From the NCBI GenBank assembly GCA_964467935.1, contig CAYYKK010000003.1, positions 4,058 to 68,057 on the forward strand: a stretch of DNA of 64,000 nt, in the 5' to 3' direction. How positions within the stretch are numbered: the first letter of the stretch is position 1; the number at the start of each line of letters is the position of its first letter. Source of the stretch: CAYYKK01 sp964467935 (GTDB lineage Bacteria; Myxococcota_A; Polyangia; Polyangiales; Polyangiaceae). The notes beneath the pieces are model-generated. The model ran no database searches and was not told where the DNA came from. It worked only from the letters and a program-made list of their open reading frames with translations. Of the stretch, positions 60,392 through 64,000 are shown piece after piece. A program made the translations under genes and the position numbers.

Positions 60392-61972
60392 TCAGATCAA
60401 GTCGTAGGCGGCCGTCGTCAGGAAGTCGGCGAGCTCGCTCTCGGTGGAGAGCTTGTCGAAGAGATCGCGCGCCTCTGCGAAGCGGCCGCTCGCGAACCGC
60501 TGCGCGCCGACCTCCGCCTCGATGGATCGCATCTCCTCCGCCACGATCTGCCGGAAGCGCGCGACCGTGAGCTTGTCGCCGCCGTCGAGCGTCGCGCCGT
60601 GGCGCAGCCACTGCCACGCCTGGCTCCTCGAGATCTCGGCGGTCGCGGCGTCCTCCATCAGGTTGTAGAGGGGGACGCACCCCGAACCGCGCAGCCAGGC
60701 CTCGAGGTACTGGATGCCGACCTTCACGTTGTGTCGGAGCCCGCGCTCGGTGCGCGACCCCTCCGGGCAACGCACGAGATCCTCCGCGGTGGCGTCGAAG
60801 TCCTCGCGCTTGCGCTCGATCTGGTTCTTCATCGGCATCTGCGCGTCGAAGATCTCCTTGGCCACCGAGACGAGGCCGGGGTGCGCGACCCACGTGCCGT
60901 CGTGGCCGTCCTTCACCTCGCGCGTCTTGTCGGCGCGCACCTTCGCGAGGGCGGCGTCGTTCGCGGCAGGATCGTTCTTGATGGGGATCTGCGCCGCCAT
61001 GCCGCCCATCGCGTGCACGCCGCGCGCGTGGCACGTCTTCACGACGAGCTGCGTGTACGCGCGCATCATCGGCTGCTCCATCGTGACCTCGGAGCGATCC
61101 GGCAGCACGTACTCGGGGTGCGCGCGGAACGCCTTGATGAAGCTGAAGATGTAGTCCCAGCGGCCGCAGTTGAGGCCGGCGGAGTGATCGCGCAGCTCGT
61201 AGAGGATCTCGTTCATCTCGAACGCCGCCGGCAACGTCTCGATGAGCACCGTCGCCTTGATCGTGCCGACGGGCAGACCCAGCGCCTTCTGCGCGGCGAC
61301 GAACACGTCGTTCCAGAGGCGCGCCTCCACGTGGCTCTGGAGCTTCGGCAGGTAGAAGTACGGGCCGGAGCCCTTCGCGACGAGCGCGCGCGCGTTGTGG
61401 AAGAAGTAGAGACCGAAGTCGACGAGGCACCCGGGCGCCGGGCTGCCGTCGACCAGCACGTGCCTCTCGACGAGGTGCAGGCCACGCGGGCGCACGAGCA
61501 GGACGGCGGTCTGCGCGGCGAGCGCGTACTTCTTCCCGCTCGCGGGGTCCTCGTAGGCGATCGTGCCGCGCACCGCGTCGACGAGGTTCGCCTGCCCGCG
61601 CACGACGTTTTCCCACGTCGGCGACGTGGAGTCCTCCAGATCGGCCATGAACACGTTCGCGCCGGAGTTGAGCGCGTTGATGATCATCTTCCTGTCGACG
61701 GGCCCGGTGATCTCGACGCGTCGGTCGAGGAGATCGGCGGGGAGGGGAGCCACCTTCCAGCGGCCCTCGCGCACCTCCCTCGTCTCGTCGAGGAAGCGCA
61801 GCTTCTCACCCGCGTCGAGCCGCGCCTGGCGTTCCTTCCGCGCCACGAGCAGCTCCTCGATGCGGGGACGGAACGTGCGGACCAAGGACGCGACGAAGTC
61901 GAGCGCCTCGGTCGAGAGGATCGGCGAGGTGCCCTCGGGCGCCGGAGACGTCGTGCTGATGCTGGCCGTCAT
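60392..61972 (-). CDS. aceB: Malate synthase A
   Basis: Condenses glyoxylate with acetyl-CoA to malate, second step of the glyoxylate shunt. The 526-residue protein is of the A type: VFMADLEDSTSPTWENVV, LVRPRGLHLVE (catalytic Arg), ATVLIETLPAAFEMNEILYE and GLNCGRWDYIFSFIK. AAGGAG six bases before ATG61972 fixes the start. Divergent from the ScfR-type regulator, with which it shares a 175-base control region. Confidence 0.96.
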   Translation of the reverse strand: MTASISTTSPAPEGTSPILSTEALDFVASLVRTFRPRIEELLVARKERQARLDAGEKLRFLDETREVREGRWKVAPLPADLLDRRVEITGPVDRKMIINALNSGANVFMADLEDSTSPTWENVVRGQANLVDAVRGTIAYEDPASGKKYALAAQTAVLLVRPRGLHLVERHVLVDGSPAPGCLVDFGLYFFHNARALVAKGSGPYFYLPKLQSHVEARLWNDVFVAAQKALGLPVGTIKATVLIETLPAAFEMNEILYELRDHSAGLNCGRWDYIFSFIKAFRAHPEYVLPDRSEVTMEQPMMRAYTQLVVKTCHARGVHAMGGMAAQIPIKNDPAANDAALAKVRADKTREVKDGHDGTWVAHPGLVSVAKEIFDAQMPMKNQIERKREDFDATAEDLVRCPEGSRTERGLRHNVKVGIQYLEAWLRGSGCVPLYNLMEDAATAEISRSQAWQWLRHGATLDGGDKLTVARFRQIVAEEMRSIEAEVGAQRFASGRFAEARDLFDKLSTESELADFLTTAAYDLI

Positions 61973-62006
61973 GTCGTTCTCCTTGTCAGCCTCGTCCACC
62001 TGCGGT

Positions 62007-62129
62007 TTGACGCAGGGCGCCGTCACAGGCAGCAACTTGACTCACGCACCCGCGTTCGTCAAGTTCGAACGTAAATTCAATTAGTTAACGTGTTGAGACG
62101 AGTGGTTTGACTTGATGTCAATGTGTCAA
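62007..62129. promoter_or_regulatory. Putative operator cluster between aceB and its regulator
   Basis: The spacer is AT-rich compared with all surroundings and contains TTGAC or its complement GTCAA five or more times: 62007-62011, 62037-62041, 62058-62062, 62107-62111, 62117-62121 and 62125-62129. Two pairs form inverted repeats: AACTTGAC (62034-62041) with GTCAAGTT (62058-62065), and TTGAC-N5-GTCAA (62107-62121). These are good candidates for binding sites of the divergent ScfR-type regulator; TTGAC also suits -35 boxes. Confidence 0.55.
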
Positions 62130-62147
62130 TTGTTGTAAATTCGTTCC

Positions 62148-63572
62148 ATGGATGACGCGGCGAAGCTCGGCGGGAAAGTGAAGGCGCTCCGGAGGCGCGA
62201 CGGGATCTCGCAAGTGGAGCTCGCGACGCGGCTCGGGATCTCGGCGAGCTACTTGAACCTCATCGAGAGTAACAAACGTCCGCTCACTGCGGCGCTCCTG
62301 ATCAAGCTCGCGCAGACCTTCAAGGTGGATCTCTCGAGCTTCGCGTCGGCGGACGACGGGAGGCTCGTCGCCGACGTCGCCGAGGTGTTCGGAGATCCGA
62401 TGTTCGAGCAACACGGTCTCACCAACGTCGACGTGCGCGAGCTCGTCACCAGCTCACCCGCGATGGCGCGCGCGACGCTCACGCTCTACCGCGCCTACCT
62501 CGCGACGCGCGACACGAACCACGCCCTGGCGAGCCGCCTCGAGAGCCCGAGCGCGATCGAGTCCTCGACCTTGCCGTCCGAGCAGGTCGGCGACTTCATC
62601 CAGCGGCACATGAACCACTTTCCAGCGCTCGAGGAGGGCGCCGAGGTGATCTGGCGAGAGGCGAAGCTCGACGCCGACGACGTCTACGCGGGGCTCGTTC
62701 GCTACCTGGCGAAGAGGCACGGCGTCTCGGTGCGCATCGTCCGAGTCGCCGACGAGCGCAAGGCGATGCGCCGGTACGATCCGGAGAAGAAGGTGCTCTC
62801 GATCTCGGAGGTGCTTCCGCCGCGCAGCCGGCGCTTCCAGCTCGCGCATCAGATCGGCCTCCTCACTCAGAGCGCCTCGCTCGACGCGATCCTGCAAGCC
62901 GACAAGGAGCTGTCGCGCGAGGCGCACGCCCTCGCGCGCGTCGCGCTCGCGAACTACTTCGCCGCGGCGGTGCTGATGCCCTACGAGCCCTTCCTCGAGG
63001 CGGCCCGCGGCGAGCGCTACGACGTGGAGCTGCTCGCGCATCGCTACGGAGCGAGCTTCGAGCAGGTGTGTCATCGGCTGACGACGCTCCGGCGACCCGG
63101 GCGCGAAGGGGTGCCGTTCCACCTCATCCGCATCGACATGGCGGGCAACATCTCGAAGCGCTTCAGCGCCTCCGGCATCCAGATCGCTCGCTTCAGCGGC
63201 GCGTGCCCGCGCTGGAACGTGCACGCCGCCTTCCTCACGCCCGGGATGATCTGCGTCCAGATGTCACGGATGCCCGACGACAAGGTCTACTTCTGTCTCG
63301 CTCGCACGCTGCGGAGCGACCGCGGCGGGTACAACGTCCCGCACACGGTGCACGCGATCGGGATGGGGTGCGAGGTGCGGCACGCGCGCGAGCTGGTCTA
63401 TTCAGGCGGCGTCGACGTGGAGAACCTCGACGCCGCGGTGCCCGTCGGCGTGACCTGCCGGCTCTGCGAGCACCTCGACTGCGCGCAGCGGGCGTTCCCT
63501 GCCATCCTCCACCCGCTCCGCATCGAGGAGAACGTCCGGGGGGTGTCCTTCTACGCTCCGGTCGAGAAATGA
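62148..63572 (+). CDS. ScfR/RamB-type transcriptional regulator
   Basis: A 474-residue regulator: an XRE helix-turn-helix (about 9-62; ISQVELATRLGISASYLNLI), a middle IrrE/ImmA-like domain (FQLAHQIGLL, where the zinc HExxH is degenerate as HQIGL) and a C-terminal domain with CRLCEHLDC and the ending FYAPVEK. This is the short-chain fatty acyl regulator family, whose members RamB and PrpR sense acyl-CoAs and control glyoxylate-shunt or propionate genes. Its divergent position next to aceB-aceA makes these the likely targets. Confidence 0.9.
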   Translation: MDDAAKLGGKVKALRRRDGISQVELATRLGISASYLNLIESNKRPLTAALLIKLAQTFKVDLSSFASADDGRLVADVAEVFGDPMFEQHGLTNVDVRELVTSSPAMARATLTLYRAYLATRDTNHALASRLESPSAIESSTLPSEQVGDFIQRHMNHFPALEEGAEVIWREAKLDADDVYAGLVRYLAKRHGVSVRIVRVADERKAMRRYDPEKKVLSISEVLPPRSRRFQLAHQIGLLTQSASLDAILQADKELSREAHALARVALANYFAAAVLMPYEPFLEAARGERYDVELLAHRYGASFEQVCHRLTTLRRPGREGVPFHLIRIDMAGNISKRFSASGIQIARFSGACPRWNVHAAFLTPGMICVQMSRMPDDKVYFCLARTLRSDRGGYNVPHTVHAIGMGCEVRHARELVYSGGVDVENLDAAVPVGVTCRLCEHLDCAQRAFPAILHPLRIEENVRGVSFYAPVEK

Positions 63573-63602
63573 GCCGGCGGGATCGAAAGGAGGGGACGTC
63601 GC

Positions 63603-63608
63603 TTTTTT
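63603..63608 (+). terminator. T-tract after the regulator gene
   Basis: A run of six T follows the G-rich stretch aaaggaggggacgtcgc shortly after the regulator stop codon. A stable stem is not evident, so this is a weak terminator candidate. Confidence 0.25.
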
Positions 63609-63677
63609 CCCTACACAGTCGCCAACCGTTCGGGTAAGGGTGGTCACGCCTCGAGGGTGGGGCGCGACGGAGGCGAC

Positions 63678-64000
63678 ATGAACGCGAACGTGACGGTCTC
63701 GGGTGTCGGAGCTCTCTCGGTGGTCCTCTCGGCGTTCCTCGCCGGCTGCGCCACGACGCCCCCGCCCGCCGCCGAGGCGCCCACGCGGTCGAGCACCGAA
63801 CAGGTCGCGATCGTGACGCCGGCGGGGCCGCCGGATCAGGTCGAGATGAGCTGGCAGGACAATGGCGTCTCGATCCGTCCGCTGAGCGGTCCTGGGCGTG
63901 AGCGCAGCCTCGCGCAGCCGGTCACGGCGGGGGTTCACCGCGGTGCGCTGACCGTCGCCCCGCCGAGCAACGCCGACGGGTTCGGCGCCTCGAAGAAGAA
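63678..64000 (+). CDS. Lipoprotein, partial at the window edge
   Basis: A frame of at least 107 codons that continues beyond the window. It starts MNANVTVSGVGALSVVLSAF with lipobox LAGC (Cys24), followed by a Pro/Ala/Thr linker and a predicted strand-rich segment (QVEMSWQDNGVSIRP). GGAGG lies four bases before ATG63678. No family can be named from the visible part. Confidence 0.7.
   Translation, partial: MNANVTVSGVGALSVVLSAFLAGCATTPPPAAEAPTRSSTEQVAIVTPAGPPDQVEMSWQDNGVSIRPLSGPGRERSLAQPVTAGVHRGALTVAPPSNADGFGASKK

Overview
The window is strongly GC-rich, densely coded chromosomal DNA, almost certainly from a myxobacterium (Myxococcota, probably a Polyangium/Sorangium-like lineage). The reasons are a MYXO-CTERM-type sorting tail (gene at 20494), a eukaryote-like Ser/Thr kinase with a long Pro/Ser-rich tail, many predicted lipoproteins, Sel1 and TPR repeat proteins, frequent GTG starts and many 1-4 nt gene overlaps. 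I see no tRNA, rRNA, CRISPR array, insertion sequence, phage or integrase gene. The only break is a 100-N scaffold gap (8996-9095) flanked by an identical 55-bp sequence, which looks like an assembly artefact.

Layout. 0.2-9 kb: an orphan glutamine-amidotransferase-like protein, a Cys-paired Sel1-repeat lipoprotein, a TerB-like protein, a phytoene-dehydrogenase-like flavoprotein, prolyl-tRNA synthetase and a possible Roadblock-type protein. 9-16 kb (minus strand): a membrane-anchored hydrolase behind a Ser/Thr kinase, lipoproteins, a 53-residue basic protein, a PEGA lipoprotein and guaA. 15.8-18.5 kb (plus): proA, rsfS, rlmH. 18.5-20.4 kb (minus): tatB-tatC. 20.5-23.5 kb (plus): a three-gene unit of a MYXO-CTERM surface protein, a cytochrome-c/copper monooxygenase of the PHM type and a PAL-type lyase. 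Together these form a split bacterial counterpart of the animal peptide-amidating enzyme PAM and are the most remarkable feature here. 23.6-26.8 kb: a response-regulator diguanylate cyclase, rlmN and a GDPD lipoprotein. 26.8-30.6 kb: two FadL-type outer-membrane proteins coupled to a beta-propeller lipoprotein.

30.5-41.5 kb is a continuous minus-strand run of eleven genes for surface glycan. It contains all four enzymes for GDP-D-glycero-alpha-D-manno-heptose (gmhA, hddA, gmhB, hddC), a small transaldolase, an NDP-sugar epimerase, a methyltransferase, a methyltransferase-glycosyltransferase fusion and large membrane proteins. A divergent trio of overlapping membrane genes (41.5-46.0 kb: YfhO-like, unknown, ArnT/GT39-like) probably adds or exports sugars.

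46-58.9 kb holds regulatory and housekeeping genes: a protein with a histone-H1-like tail, a MerR-TPR protein with an in-frame minisatellite, a rhodanese-E1 fusion, a cobalamin adenosyltransferase, a PP2C-cNMP-binding fusion, Cys-rich lipoproteins, a DUF2914 lipoprotein, a HAD 5'-nucleotidase and a TerB-PPP phosphatase. 58.9-63.6 kb is the glyoxylate shunt (aceB, aceA) with a divergent ScfR/RamB-type regulator; their shared promoter region carries repeated TTGAC/GTCAA half-sites. A lipoprotein gene runs off the right edge. All functions are read from sequence and family knowledge; no database search was run.
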